A DNA stretch of 64,000 nt, from assembly GCA_039545315.1 (NCBI GenBank), contig BCIM01000003.1, positions 921,799 through 985,798 on the forward strand. Reading direction: 5' to 3'. Of the stretch, positions 22,329 to 34,768 are shown piece after piece (the first letter of the stretch is position 1; each line of letters opens with the position of its first letter). Position numbers and translations under genes: made by a program. The notes below the pieces were generated by a model that saw only the letters and a program-made list of their open reading frames with translations, ran no database searches and was not told the DNA's origin. The DNA is from Kondoa malvinella. Taxonomy: Eukaryota; Basidiomycota; Agaricostilbomycetes; Agaricostilbales; Kondoaceae.

Positions 22329-24417
22329 ATGCGGTGCAAGCGGTGCGGTAGTCAATTCAATTTGATGGCATTTCATTCCGATACGACCGTCATTGGGATG
22401 GGTCAAAGCTGTGGTTGTGCTGCCCCATATTCATCGGTAAGTGCTTGTAATATCGAACTTCACTGCACCTCATGCTGAGCAGCCGCAGATGGACCCACGA
22501 CAGCTAGAAGAATCGAGATCGCCGCAGCTGATCACAGGCAATCGGACGATGCCTTTCCCACTACATCAAGTGAGCAGGCCTGCAGAAGAGCAGAAGAAAG
22601 AGGAAGCGCCAAAGACAGGAGATGAAGCGCCCAAGCCAGCACAGCCTTCTGCTCCTGCTACTTTACCTCCCGCTCCTGTTCCACCAATACCTCATGGTCC
22701 ACCTCCACTTCCTTTGCCCTTGCATCATCCTGTGGCACCTTTCATCCCGAACCCTCCGCTTCTTGAACCGGTTTACCCGATTGTACAAGCAGCACCTCGA
22801 TCGTACAGTCAGCCTGTTCCCACTCCCATTCATACTATCCAGCCTATCTTGTTCCCCTTCCCTTCCAATGGTCTTCAGAAAGACGAGCAGGTTCAACCTC
22901 GATTACGCAAGGGGCGTGATCAGGCAGTGAAGAGCGACGAGGAGCTAGACAATGGACCTTGGAACAGAGAAAGAGCGAGAAGGGATCATATGCCTGCGCC
23001 AGCCCCTTATCACGAATATCTACCGGTATGTCAGGCCTCTTATGTTGTGTTTGACGCTAACGTGAAGATTCAGGCTCGCCAGCTAAAGTCCGCTCTAAAG
23101 AGTAGCTCGTCCACACCTCTTTCTTCTCCACACCTATCGTCTAGGCAGTTCTCCGATTCCGACCTGTCGGCTGACGTGGCAGCGAAGCGCGGGCCAGCAG
23201 ATATCTACGAACGAGAAAGACTGTTTGGTCCTCCGGAACCTGATGCCACATCGGACGGAATCTACTCAGCAGATCCGGTAGCTCGTCTCGATACAACTTT
23301 GCCTGATCCTTTGGACGAGTCCGCTTGGACGTTATGGCAAGAACCGCAAAAGGATTACAAGGCGCACTACAACCAGTCTTGTTCTCCGCTTATACCTTCA
23401 GTCGCGCCAGTCTATACACGTGTCACACCGAGTCGACTGGTGCTGCGAGATGGAGGCGCAGTTTCCGACTATCCCGAGTTAGATAATGATCTGCAAGCAT
23501 TCGTCGAACAATTTTACACTGAAAAATCACCTACGACATCATCTCGGCGCGACAGGCCAAAGTCTTCTGCTCGATCGCCATCTGTCAAGCTAGAATCACC
23601 ACAGGTCCCGAGAGTGCCAATAGCACACCTAGGCGAGGAGAATGCTCCCGAGCCAGAGGCCCTACCTGTAGAAGTGCACGAGGATCTGCCCATACAGCAG
23701 CAGCACTCTGAAGGCAATCAAGACCTACCATATCTCGAACCTGTCCCCACCGAGAATGAAGAATCACTTTCTGCACATCAACTGCCGCCACAATTGCCGG
23801 TCAGCGTTCCTTCGCATGAACTGACCGACATGCCCTGGAGGTACAGAGCGCCAGCACCTTCACCGTGTCGACCACAGTCACAAGCACGCGATCAAGCATT
23901 CACTTCTGACTACTCTGGCTTCCACATCCCTGATGACTGGGAGACTTCGGTGTAAGCTGTCGTTCCGACCCCCTTGTACAATATCTGACAGGTCTGTAGG
24001 TCTTTCCAATACCAACCGAAGCTCGATAGGCCTCATCAATCTCAACCACCGACAGCTTATCACGAATTTCGGCCAGACGAGCCTTTCTTGATACCTATCG
24101 ACTACCCGACAAGACCTCAGGCTTTCTCGTACAGCGGAGATCTTACTAGATCACCCACAGAGGGGCTCTCGCCGTTCTACTCACAGCCCACTCGATTAGA
24201 GGTGTCAGAAGAAGAACTTCATACCGGATACTTTGGCTCGCTCGGACGCGGCGAAGAGAACAATTTGACCACGCAGAACGTGCATTGTCGAGAAGCAAGC
24301 GACGGGCGTCTAGCTACGGATTTGGTGCGCGATGAAGCGAAGGAACCGAGGGGCGCAGATGCCGCAGATCCCAGGTCGGAAGGCAATACTGTACAATTGA
24401 GAGGGCAACGTATGTAG
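22329..24417 (+). CDS. Proline-rich protein with an N-terminal CxxC motif, unknown function
   Basis: The first exon (22329-22437) starts MRCKRCGSQFNLMAFHSD and has GQSCGCAAP, so four or more cysteines could form a small zinc site. After an intron (22438-22489) the protein is very Pro-rich (PSAPATLPPAPVPPIPHG) and later Ser/Glu-rich, probably disordered. An intron at 23026-23073 (48 nt, GTATGT..GCTAAC..CAG) leaves the frame open if retained. Another at about 23953-23999 joins the last exon (SFQYQPKLDRPHQSQPP..), ending VQLRGQRM. I recognise no domain. Polyproline stretches may bind SH3, WW or EVH1 domains, but that is inference. Confidence 0.6.
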
Positions 24418-24660
24418 ATTAGGACCTGCTACTTAGCTTCTGCTGTGCTATAGATTTGCCTTGGTCTCTTCATCTCTTGTTTCGAACCTTTGCCTCGAAG
24501 CTACACCCATAGTCTTGACAGATGTCAACAATCATTAAAAGCTTGCTCAGAAGGGTGATGAGAGGACCCAGGTATAAGGAAGAGCGAGCTGCGGCATTTG
24601 GAAGGTTCAAACAATGGGGGATTGCATGACAGCAAAGCTAGATACATGCATGCTTCAAGC

Positions 24661-26513
24661 CTATGAATAGTCCAACCAGCGTGTGTAATAGCTGAAGAGA
24701 CCACATCAATATCGACTAAGTCATGAAGAGCCATAGCACTCACTCGCAATCTCTTGGATTCACCGCGCCAACTCTTTGCTTTCCTCGAGTTCCACCACCC
24801 ATCCACTGTTTCGGTGGTTCAAACATGCCATTGGGTGGTTTGAGCCTAATCAACGCCTCATCGTCTTCATCATTTCTGGTTCGCTTCCTTTGCACCGTCA
24901 CGCCTGTTCCCACGAGTGAATCCACATCCGCTAAACTTCTTTCAGGCATGGAAGGTTTCTCTTTGTTATCGCATTCGTGTCGGACTGGACAAACACCACA
25001 AGGCGTATCTGTGATTCCGATTTTCATAGGGTGTTCCCAAATAGGTCGAGCCAAAGCGCGGTAGACGTAATAATGTTTGCCTCTGCCAGGAGGTCCAGGT
25101 CGCTTCTTGAAGTTCTTCAACGCTTCGCCATTCTCATCGAGCGGTGGTGGGAGTTCATCCTCGTCTTCTTCTTCAATCTCGCCTGCTGATTCTTCTTCGG
25201 AAGCATTATCAATCGCATCAGAATCGTCTCCTTCGATCTTTGCTTTCTTTCCCTTCCGCCCTCCGCCAGAAGACCGTTTGCGTTTCTTGTTATCTTCAGG
25301 CTCGGAATCATAATCCCCTTCTTGCCTGGTGATTCTGATTTCTTGTAATTCACCATCAAAGACGAGCAAGCGAAGGACAGTCTCGATATGAGCAGGTGAG
25401 AGGTCAATGGCGACGGCTTTAGTTTCTTTGATTCGTTTGGCGACTTCATGCGCGGTAGGCAAATAAGGTGTATGTCCGACGGGAAAGAATTTGTCAATGT
25501 TATTCTCGTCGCCTGCTGACTGTACGTCGAAGCGCAAAGGCATCAGTACTAGCCTGAAAGTCGCAGCGTCAAACGCACAAGCTGAACCACGAAACGGTGA
25601 CATAGCTTGGAGACCATTTCGATCAGTTCCGTGTCGAGATCATTGTCCGTATACCAGGGACCACCAGTGAGTTCAATAGAAGGAGTCAATCCTTCGAGCA
25701 TGTACATTTTTCTGGTCGGATTCTGTGCGAGCAGGTCACCCTCAGTTCAGACTGAACAAAGGTGTAATTCGGCGCACCTTGACCGACTTGACACTCTTGA
25801 TCTTTTTCAATCCTTCTAGTTGAGAGATGCATTTGGTCAAGACGGATTGATGTAGACCAGACTTTGCTTTGAGCGTCTTTGACCAAACACCTCTATCGCC
25901 TGATTCCTTGATGAATCCTAATACCATAGCAGTCTCATCTGATACGGTCCCAGTTCTGTACGACCACAATCTCTCTATCAGGAAAGCCTGATGTAGAATG
26001 GCCGGACGTACGATTTGGCTTCGACGGGAGTTTGGACCCTCCATACCAAAGACCCGTCTTTCGCTTGCGCACCTACGAAGAGTCGCTGGACGAACACGGA
26101 AGCGGATTTAGGCTGGGAATAGCCATAGTAGCACAGAGCAGCGTACCTTCTTTGTGAGAGATGCAATAGCATTCATGATTTCAGTGTCCATAGCATCAAC
26201 ATGCAAAGCATCTTGCAGGAACTCCTGCGTGACGAGCTGACCATCAAACAGCAGATGAGCCATGTCCCAAGACATGCAGAGTATTTCGACCGACAGCATC
26301 TTTCTGGCTTTTACCAAGTTCATAAATTTCTTTCTCCTTTGGTGTGAGCTTCTTTGCACTGGTAGCTGCCCTGCATTGTGAGTGGTAGTCAGCCTAAAGG
26401 GTCGTTAGACACTTTGAACAGAATATCTCGTACGGAGGTTTATCAGCCGCAGCGGGCTTCTTTGGCGCTGCTTTGCTTGTAGAAGCCTTGGGCGCTGTGG
26501 GCTTAGGCGGCAT
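24661..26513 (-). CDS. RNA polymerase III subunit RPC34 (RPC6/POLR3F)
   Basis: The ATG at 26513 opens a Lys/Ala/Pro-rich leader. The tandem winged-helix region follows (ELVTQEFLQDAL.., RGVWSKTLKAKSGLHQSVLTK, CISQLEGLKKIKSVKSVK, MYMLEGLTPSIELTGGPWYTD). The C-terminal exon has FFPVGHTPYLPTAHEVAKRI and an acidic/basic insertion, then the Fe-S cysteine motif CGVCPVRHEC. The fourth Cys (VNPRDC) comes only after about 60 extra residues. The last exon (ends 24661) supplies YYTRWLDYS, as at the family C-terminus. RPC34 is part of the Pol III heterotrimer that contacts TFIIIB in initiation. It is divergent from RSC7, with 69 bp between start codons. Confidence 0.88.
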
Positions 26514-26582
26514 AGTCCTTTTGCTATCTGCTATGTTTGAGAATTTGACTCGCTCGTCTTGGAACAACCGTGTCTCACGGCA
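26514..26582. promoter_or_regulatory. Short bidirectional promoter RPC34 / RSC7
   Basis: Only 69 bp separate the two start codons, so both 5' leaders and the shared promoter sit here or within the first exons. I see no TATA box. Confidence 0.5.
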
Positions 26583-28264
26583 ATGGTGACCATCAAATTC
26601 AATCTCGCTGGAGCAGCAGAGAACAGGAAGCGTAGTCGTTCAGTAGACACGTATCAAGGAAATGAAGAAGACCAAGATTCAATCATTAGCGATGGGAGCG
26701 AGGCTGGCGACACATCTCAAGTTCTGCCTGCACACGCTTTGCCTCCCTCTGTAGCTGCTGGTCGTATGTCTCCCCTCGTATGTTCAGTGATATTAGCTGA
26801 TCAACGAACGCAGCGGCACCGAAACGAGGCAGAGGTAGACCACGCAAGAAACCTCGAACTGAAGATCTAGCTGCTCAAGGAGGATACAGCGGAGCAAGCA
26901 CGCCAATCTCAGTAGGTACACCTGGCTCTGTGGACTCGCCTCTTCCTGGCACACCTTCGTACTCGCTGGCACCGCAAACGGATCGTTTCGACCGGAGGAA
27001 ATCTGTGCCTATGCGTGTTGTTGAAGGTCGCACTTATCCTCTTGTGGGCGATGAGCTTGAACTGGATGAGAATGATGCTGGCGAGGAAAAGATTGACAGA
27101 GATGGGAATTTGCTAGGCGGTATGTTCAACTGTTCTCGAGGCGTCTTGCACAAGCTCAATGTTATTCGCTCAGGCCGAGAGTTCAAATTCGCTACCTTCA
27201 ACTCTTCCTCTCGACCAAACAAAGATAGACAATACTGTTTATCGATAGATGCAGCTCGATGCGTAGGCTACCGAGATTCGCTCTACTTCTTTCGCAAACA
27301 TCCTCTAGTCTATAAAGTCAATTGCGTCCAAGGCGAAAAAGAGCTCCTCATCCAACAAGGCAAACTACATCCTAACCTCCGTTCACGCGCTGTTACAATG
27401 GTTACTGCTCATAACCTTTTCAAACTGTTTGGTGCGAAAATCATTCGAAACGGAAAGAATGTGACAGACGATTATGATGAAGTTGCTGCTTTAGCCCAAG
27501 GCTTGATTCGAGGTACACCAGCATTACATGAAAGTTATTCAAAAGCGGAATCGACTTCAGTAGGTAAAGGTATTCAAGACGTTTACCAAACCGAATCGAA
27601 AAGCGGTAGACCAGCTGGTAGTACTATGCCTAGGGATTTAGGAGGCGAGATTATCAAGATTCAATTTGGGGGTAGTGGGATTGCACCGTGGGCGAAATGG
27701 GATCCTTCGGGCAAGCAGAGGAAACCTCCGAAAGATTTGGGCGAGCAAGATTGGATGGTGAAATATGCTCAAGGGGTTGAAGTGAGTAACAAGGCAATCA
27801 GGAAATGGAGGACAGGACATTGGAGTGAATTGGAAGGTTGGCAGGTTGAAGAAGGTCAGAAGAAGCCCAAAGGTGTTGTGTGAGTTCAAAAAAAATCTAT
27901 CACTCCTACTTTCGTGCTCATTGCTTACAGAAATATGCATACGGCAATACCACACGTCATAGCAGCTTCCCAACCAACATCAGCATCGGTCGAAAGAGTT
28001 CACCCTCATCCTGTGATCGACTCGGCAGACACCCGCAATGCTTCTACACTTGGATTTTCGTCTGTAGAAGTGGTCACGCAAACAATCGAAGCTCAAGATG
28101 AAGAGTCAGAGTTTGAAGCTGCAAAGAGGCTGAGATGGCAGTGTCCTGGTGGATGGGATTTTCCGACTGACTTTGGACTGGATGTGTGAGCTCTATCTTG
28201 CCATACGTGATTGATAGCTGAATTTGTCCGTTGCAGAGGTATGGCTAGTGCTGAGCAGGCTTGA
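26583..28264 (+). CDS. Chromatin remodelling subunit, RSC7/SWP82 family
   Basis: The ATG at 26583 is used because the frame upstream has no earlier ATG. The N-terminal part is acidic and Ser-rich and contains an AT-hook-like KRGRGRPRKK after the first intron. The conserved RSC7/Swp82 domain follows: YPLVGDELELDENDAGEEKIDRDGNLLGG, FNSSSRPNKDRQYCLSIDAAR, GYRDSLYFFRKHPLVYKVNC, HPNLRSRAVTMVTAHNLFKLFGAKII. Two C-terminal exons add VNMHTAIPHVIAASQPTSA.. and QCPGGWDFPTDFGLDV-GMASAEQA. The family is a subunit of SWI/SNF and RSC ATP-dependent remodellers in the nucleus. ARP4, CHD1 and histones are in the same 64 kb, but linkage may be chance. Confidence 0.88.
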
Positions 28265-28452
28265 TAGACGGGGGATTCTAAGGCTGTTTTTGGGTCGAAG
28301 GTGTAACGATGCAAGCGACGAGTGTCAGCGAGTAGATCTAGAAGCTGCCATTCTTCTGCTCTGTCTGTAGGCCGACTGTGACCATTGCCACTATTTCGGC
28401 CTGCTTTGTGATTTTGGCCAAGTTCTGTTTTCAGACAGACACCGAGCTCAAC

Positions 28453-30603
28453 ATGCCTTTGATAGACTATGAATCAGATGAAGGGCAACCTTCCAACACT
28501 ACAGCTGCCCCTGAGCTAGAGCAAGAGGACAATGAACAGCCAGATGCTTCAAATCCCTTCAATATTCTGCAGTCGACCTCAAGCGCTGCCTCGAGAGCTC
28601 AAGATGCAAAGCCAGCTGCTGCAAATGCGGCCCCTTTCATTCTCGAGAAGGTCAGTGCCTGTTTGATGCCATTCGAGACGACTTTGACTGATATTCTGTC
28701 GTTTCTAGGATTTGATGAATAGCAGCGCCAACAGCATGATACTCCGTCCTACCGACACTCAAATGAACGTCAATGTCACCTATGAAGCTATGATGCAGCC
28801 TACGCAAGGTCCTGTGAATCCATACGACACTCGAGTGCTAGAGAAGCAAAACACCCTCACGGGCCATGTAGAAGACCATGCCATGTCTGCAAGCGATTTC
28901 AAGATGCAACAGCGCTCTTTCAACGTCAATGGCTATGCACGGAATCCTTCTTTGCTACAACAAGGCGAGTTCACGGGCGATATGAAAGCGCTGGCTGCGA
29001 ATGGCGGATTGAGTTTGGAAGATATGCGACCCACTGCTGCACTTACTAGAGCTACAAAGCGAAAGAGACACAACAAGGGTCAGCTAGGCGTGTTTGATGA
29101 GCCTCCGCCGGAGGGAGAAGAAGATCTGAGGGATCCCAACGCACCGAAAGAGTACAAGGGACCTTGGGCTGCGTGGGAAGAAGAGAAAGTTGAGGATGGG
29201 CCTGAATATGAGGAAGTGGAAGAGGAGCATGTCAAGAGAGCCAAAGTCGCACCTATCAAAGAGCGCTCGAAACGAGATGTTGGGTTCGGCGAGGAGAAGA
29301 GTGTGTTCCACGGATCAGAAATGCGCGATTATCAAGGCAGAACATACATGTCAATACCGACCGATGCTGGCGTCGATTTACAACCAGAAGATCCAGGGCA
29401 GCAGCAGTGCTATATTCCGAAAAAGTGCATCCATACCTGGTCAGGCCACACCAAAGCCGTCTCTGCTATCCAGCTCTTTCCCAAATCAGGTCATCTTATT
29501 CTGTCCGCCTCTATGGACACTCGAGTCAAGCTATGGGATATCTATCACGAAGGCAAATGCTTGCGAACTTTCATGGGTCATTCAGCGGCTGTTCGCGATG
29601 TCGACTTTTCGCCTGATGGAACAGAGTTCTTGTCTGCTGGTTTTGATAGGCAGATGAAGCTATGGGATACAGAAACAGGTTCGTCAGAATACCAATGAAC
29701 CGGTTTATTTGGCTAAGTCACATCTTCGTAATGTACAGGACAATGCAAACAAGCCTTCACCAATGGCAAGATCCCATACTGTATTCGATTCCAGCCTGAT
29801 CCTCAAAAGCCCAACGTCTTCCTTGCGGGCATGTCTGACAAGAAGATCATCCAGTACGATACTCGGTCGGGCGAAATCACACAAGAATACGATCAGCATT
29901 TGGGTCCTGTCAATACTATCACATTCACCGATGAGGGTCGCAGGTCCGTCGTGTGTCAGATTAGTCAGATGATTGACTTACCTCTCCGCGTATTCGGACA
30001 GATTCGTTACTACTTCAGATGACAAGAGCATGCGGGCTTGGGACTTTGACATTCCAGTCGTCATCAAATACATTGCCGAACCAACCATGCACAGTATGCC
30101 AGCATGTGCGACATCGCCAAATCGTGCGTCCATGTCCTTGAATGCGAAACAGAGCTGACGTCTTTTGCAGAAAAATGGCTAGCAATGCAATCTCTCGACA
30201 ACCAAATCCTCATCTACTCCTCCGATACCTTCAAGCAGAACAGAAAGAAGCGTTTCGCTGGTCATACAGTAGCAGGATACGCCTGTGTTCCAGCTTTCTC
30301 GCCAGATGGTCGATTCATCTCTTCAGGCGATGGCAGCGGCAACGTTCACTTTTGGGATTTCAAGAGCGGTAAGAAATACCCCAACAGGCTGCAGGCGCAC
30401 AGGCAGGTCGTCATTGCGCAGAAATGGTTGCCTCATGAGACGGTAAGTTCAGTACTCGCTTTGGCAAAGTCTGGTATTGATGCCTAGGTTCTCTAGTCGA
30501 AGCTGGTGACTGCGAGCTGGGATTCGACGATTAAGCTGTCCGCTCTAAGCTGCTTTCTTTCTGTTCTAGTGCTGATTGCTTCTTTCGATACAGATGGGAT
30601 TGA
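28453..30603 (+). CDS. PRP17: Pre-mRNA splicing factor PRP17/CDC40, WD40 protein
   Basis: The start ([11 protein letters not shown]) and the region [21 protein letters not shown] match PRP17 N-termini. Seven WD40 repeats follow from about 29425: [114 protein letters not shown]. The end is completed by an intron at about 30539-30593 whose donor is GTCCGC. The terminal 10-nt exon gives IKLWD-stop, exactly the family C-terminus. PRP17 acts in the second catalytic step of splicing in the spliceosome. It lies 188 bp downstream of RSC7 on the same strand. Confidence 0.92.
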
Positions 30604-30938
30604 TTTTGTGCCAAACTTTTGCCAAAGCAATTGCGCCTGTCAAGTGGAGACAGCGTCTGGGCACGGCTATTCTATCAGTGATCAAGTGGGAGCAACGGTC
30701 CGATTGTACGTTGAATGTAAAGACGCGACGGTGCATGTTTGTTTTCAACTTGAACTCGCCGATTACTACCTCTCTTCTCAACCCATCAACAATTTTGACA
30801 AGCTTTCAGATACCTACACTGGCTCTACAGCCGCTCACTGCTCTCCAGCACCCCACACTCGTTTAATAGGCATAACTTTACCTAAGTCCGTTCCTGAAGA
30901 TCTCGCGCTCGCGAAGCAAAATAAACAAGAAGACTGGC
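30604..30938. other. Intergenic region PRP17 / subtilase
   Basis: A 335-bp gap between two plus-strand genes. It carries open frame continuing past the PRP17 stop only if the last intron is not spliced. No element recognised. Confidence 0.35.
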
Positions 30939-33900
30939 ATGCGCATAACCACCTTAATAGCTCTAGCGAGCTTCGGCCTAGCTCGAGCTGCACCTGGCGC
31001 AGACACGGACGATTCTGGCAAGCTTGATCAAACTTTAGTTGGGCAAGATACTTCCATCGTTCCAAATGCTTGGATCGTTCAATTGGATGCCACTGAAGAT
31101 CTAGCTCGTCTAGGCAGGCGAGCGCTGTGGTCCAGACGTAAAGGCGATGGCCTTGATGTGTGTCTGCCTGTTCGATTCGTCGGACATGCCCTGAAACCCT
31201 CGAACACAGGGATGCAAGAAGCTCTTCTCAAGTTTGGATCAGAAGAAGGTCAAATACGACCTGAGGCATCAATTCGATGAGAAGCCTGATATCTTCTATG
31301 GCGCTTCCATCGATGTGTCCGATAGCGCCGAAGTCGAGGCGATCCGAAAGATGCCTAACGTCATGGTCGGCCTTTCTGCGTTCGCGTGTTGCGCCAAAGA
31401 CTCATTGCATACGCAGAATGTCTGGCCTGTTCACAAATTCATACATCCTAATTACAAGCCAGAAGCGCAACACCCGAAGCGAGACTTTGTTGAAAAGCGT
31501 GCTGTTGCATCCGACATCTATCGTATGTACGAATGATAGTCTCTTACAGCTTGCCTGACGCAAATTTCCAATAGCTCCTCACGAACAGCTAGGTATCAAC
31601 AGATTGCAGTCCCAAGGCTTGACAGGCAAGGGCGTCAAGGTCGGTATCCTGGACTATGGCGTAGACTACCTTCATCCAGCTCTTGGTGGCTGTTTCGGCC
31701 CAGGCTGCAAGATTGCTTTCGGTATGCACCAGTGCTTCACTATAGAATCTGCTGATCAATGATTCAGGCTATGACGTTCTCAGAAACTGTGGGTGCTATA
31801 GAAGACGAAGACCGCGTGAAGCTGACGAATGCAAATCTATAGCTGCTGATCCCTACGACGATTGCGCTGCTGCCGCGCATGGAACCTCTGTGACCGGCCT
31901 CATCGGTGCCAATCGCAATGAGACAGGATTCCTGGGCGTTGCTCCGGATGTAAGTGTCTCGTCAGTCTGTAGTCGCCAAAGCTAACAAGATATTAGTCCA
32001 CTCTCGGTGGTAAACACATCCTTGCGTGCTCAGAGACGGCAGCTCACTTTGATATAGTTTACAGAGTCTTTGGCTGCCAGGGCGAATCGACAACAGATGC
32101 TCTCATACAAGGCTTACTCCGAGCAGCTCAAGACGGTGTAGATGTTATCAACCTCTCTGGTGGATCTGCCGGAACCTGGACTTCAGATGCAGTTGCCGTG
32201 GTTGCGGACAATGTAGTAAAGCAAGGAATTACTGTAGTCGTGAGTCAATGTCTTTGTCGTCCTGGCTCTCTTACTCAAGATTTCTAAAGGTAGCTGCAGG
32301 AAACTTTGGCAACCAAGGTTAGAACGGCAAGTCAGACAGCCTGCTCTTTACTGATCTGTCATTCATAGGCCAATTCTACACGGATCAGCCAGCGAGTGGA
32401 AAGAACGTTCTGTCCGTCGGTAGCTCTGCGCCTCGGTAAGCTCTCTTCTCGCTGTAGAACACATTGACTGACGGGCGCCTAGAAAATTCACCCAATTCAC
32501 TGCTACCATCACCAACAACGGAAGGGAGCTCGTAAGCGCCCATCTAGTCTGTCCGAGTTTTCGAGGCTGACTTCGCCCAGCGATACTATGGCTCCCATGC
32601 TTTTGTCCCACGCCAACTTAGCCTCTACGTCTTGACAAAAGATACGACACAAGTAGCAGATGGTTGCGCTGCTCTTCCGGCATCGACTCCAGATCTTAGC
32701 GGCAACGTTGTTCTCATTCGCAGAGTGCGTTCATTGGTAAGTACTTCGACAAGATACTTATTCCTATTTCAGGGTGGATGTGCTGTCATCGACAAGATCC
32801 TGAATGCGGCTGCCAAAGGAGTCAGTTGTCCGCTCTTGCATTGTACTAGGCTGATGCATCTTCATCATCAGGCAGCTGGCGTTCTCAGTGAGTCTGGATG
32901 ATAGTAAGCGAAGGAGTGACTGAACCTTGTCTAGTCTACAACCAGCCAGGCGATCCCGTCTTGTATGAAGACGGAGCTCTTTCTGGTTACCCCAGCGGCG
33001 ATGCAGGTCTGCTGTCTGCTGACGATGGTGAATATGTACGCATTTCTTGTCAAAATGTTTGGACAGGGCTGAAAATGTGACAGCTGGTCTACCGCGCTAA
33101 ACAGAATTGGGGAACAACAATCCAGTTCAACAATCCTTTAGTTGGCATTGCTAACCAGGAGAATCCTGGTCAAATCACGTATGTAGATCTTACCTCTGTT
33201 AAAATACCGCTCACGACTGGACAGCGAACTTCTCGGGGCGGCTTCGCCATATGGACCGACTTACGATATGTATCCAGTCCCCAAAGTTCTGGCTCCAGGT
33301 GGTGAGTAGATTCATAGCACGTCAGCCCGAGCTGACAGAACGTCCAGAAAATATCCTCTCCACATTCCCGCGAGTGTTTGGCTATTACTCCTACTTCTCG
33401 GGAAGCTCCTTTGCAACACCATTCGTCTCGGTTCGTCTGCAAGCAATTTGCTGGCTGTCCAGACTTTGACGATGCATGATAGGGAGCTGCCGCGCTTTAC
33501 ATTCAACAAGCAAGGATGATGGGCAAAGATGCCTCGCCGAAAGCTGTAATGCAAGCATTCACTACGACAGCAAGACCTGTCTCAGCAGGCAGAGGTCCCG
33601 TCACGGTATCTCGTCAAGGCGCTGGTATTTTGGACGCATTCACTGCGGTCACTGCTACAACTTCAGTGGACAACTCTTTCCTGCTGCTCAACGACACAAA
33701 CTACTTCCAGGGGAACCAGCAGATCACTCGTCAGTGTCGTCACTTGATCTCGTCTAGCTTCTGCTGAACCAAAGACTATAGTCCGCAATGACGGGAAAGA
33801 TGCTCGCACTTACAGCGTGCTGCACGTTCCAGCGATTACCAGCCTACCTTTCCAAGCTGTATGTTGAGCTCAGGGATTCAAACAATGGTCTAAACTTCTG

Positions 33901-34768
33901 TCTTCAGGGTATCTTCTACCCTTTGCTCAACCCAGACATGTCCGGTGCCGCTGCTCAAGTAGACATCTCCAACACCAATCTCAGCTTACAACCGGGCGCT
34001 TCAACCACTGTGTCAGTCCGCTTCACACCTCCCACTGGGCTCAACAAGACGACCTTCCCGATCTACTCAGGCTTCATCTACTTACTGTCGAACGATGCCA
34101 TTTTACTTAAAGTCCCTTATCTTGGCATGGCTGCTGCGATGCGCGACATGCAAGTCATCGATACCGGAGCTGTCATCGCTGGTGCGAAACTGCCTCTCAT
34201 TGCCGATGGCAACTTCAACATCCAGTCTGGCGAGAAGACGTATACATTCATGGGTGCAAGTGTACCGAACATCTTTCTGCGGCTTGTCGGTAGGTCTGAG
34301 AACACTGTGTGATGTCTCCCGCTGAAGAACGTTTCTAGCGGGCACACCTAGTCTGATACTGGATGTTCAAGCCGTGCCCGCAGCAGCACCAGGCAGCCGC
34401 AACGCTCCACCGCCATACACTGTTGGCACATTCGCGACTGCCAACTATGTCGCGAGAAATCCCTCTACGCAGCCAGCATCACCTTTCCAAGTCATAACAC
34501 AACAGATACCTTGGGACGGCACTGCCAACACAGCTACGGGAAGAGTGGTCCTGCCAAACGGCTCGTATCGATTGCGATTATTGTTAGTCTCGGCCATCTC
34601 ACACAACGCTCAGTCACTCATCTTGCCCATCTAGTGCTCTCAAGATTACAGGAAACCCAGACGTTCAGGCAGACTATGAGTGAGTTTCTCCCACGGAGGT
34701 GATTGGCCGACGATTGAGGAACATATCACAGATCATGGAGTTCGCCTTTAATCACCATCGCACGCTGA
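30939..34768 (+). CDS. Secreted subtilisin-like serine protease (peptidase S8, minor extracellular Vpr-type)
   Basis: A signal peptide (MRITTLIALASFGLARA) and an inhibitor-like propeptide are followed by the S8 domain. It starts LGINRLQSQGLTGKGVKVGILDYGVDYLHPAL, with Asp in DYG where DTG is usual. The other catalytic residues are His in AAAHGTSVTGLIG, oxyanion Asn in AAGNFGNQG, and Ser in SGSSFATPFVS. A PA-type insertion and a C-terminal Fn3-like region follow (SLQPGASTTVSVRFTPP). Two last introns restore ALKITGNPDVQADYE-SWSSPLITIAR, as in the family. More than ten introns. It is a probable extracellular or wall-associated endoprotease. It lies immediately upstream (767 bp) of the repeat-peptide precursor; any processing link is speculative. 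Confidence 0.88.
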
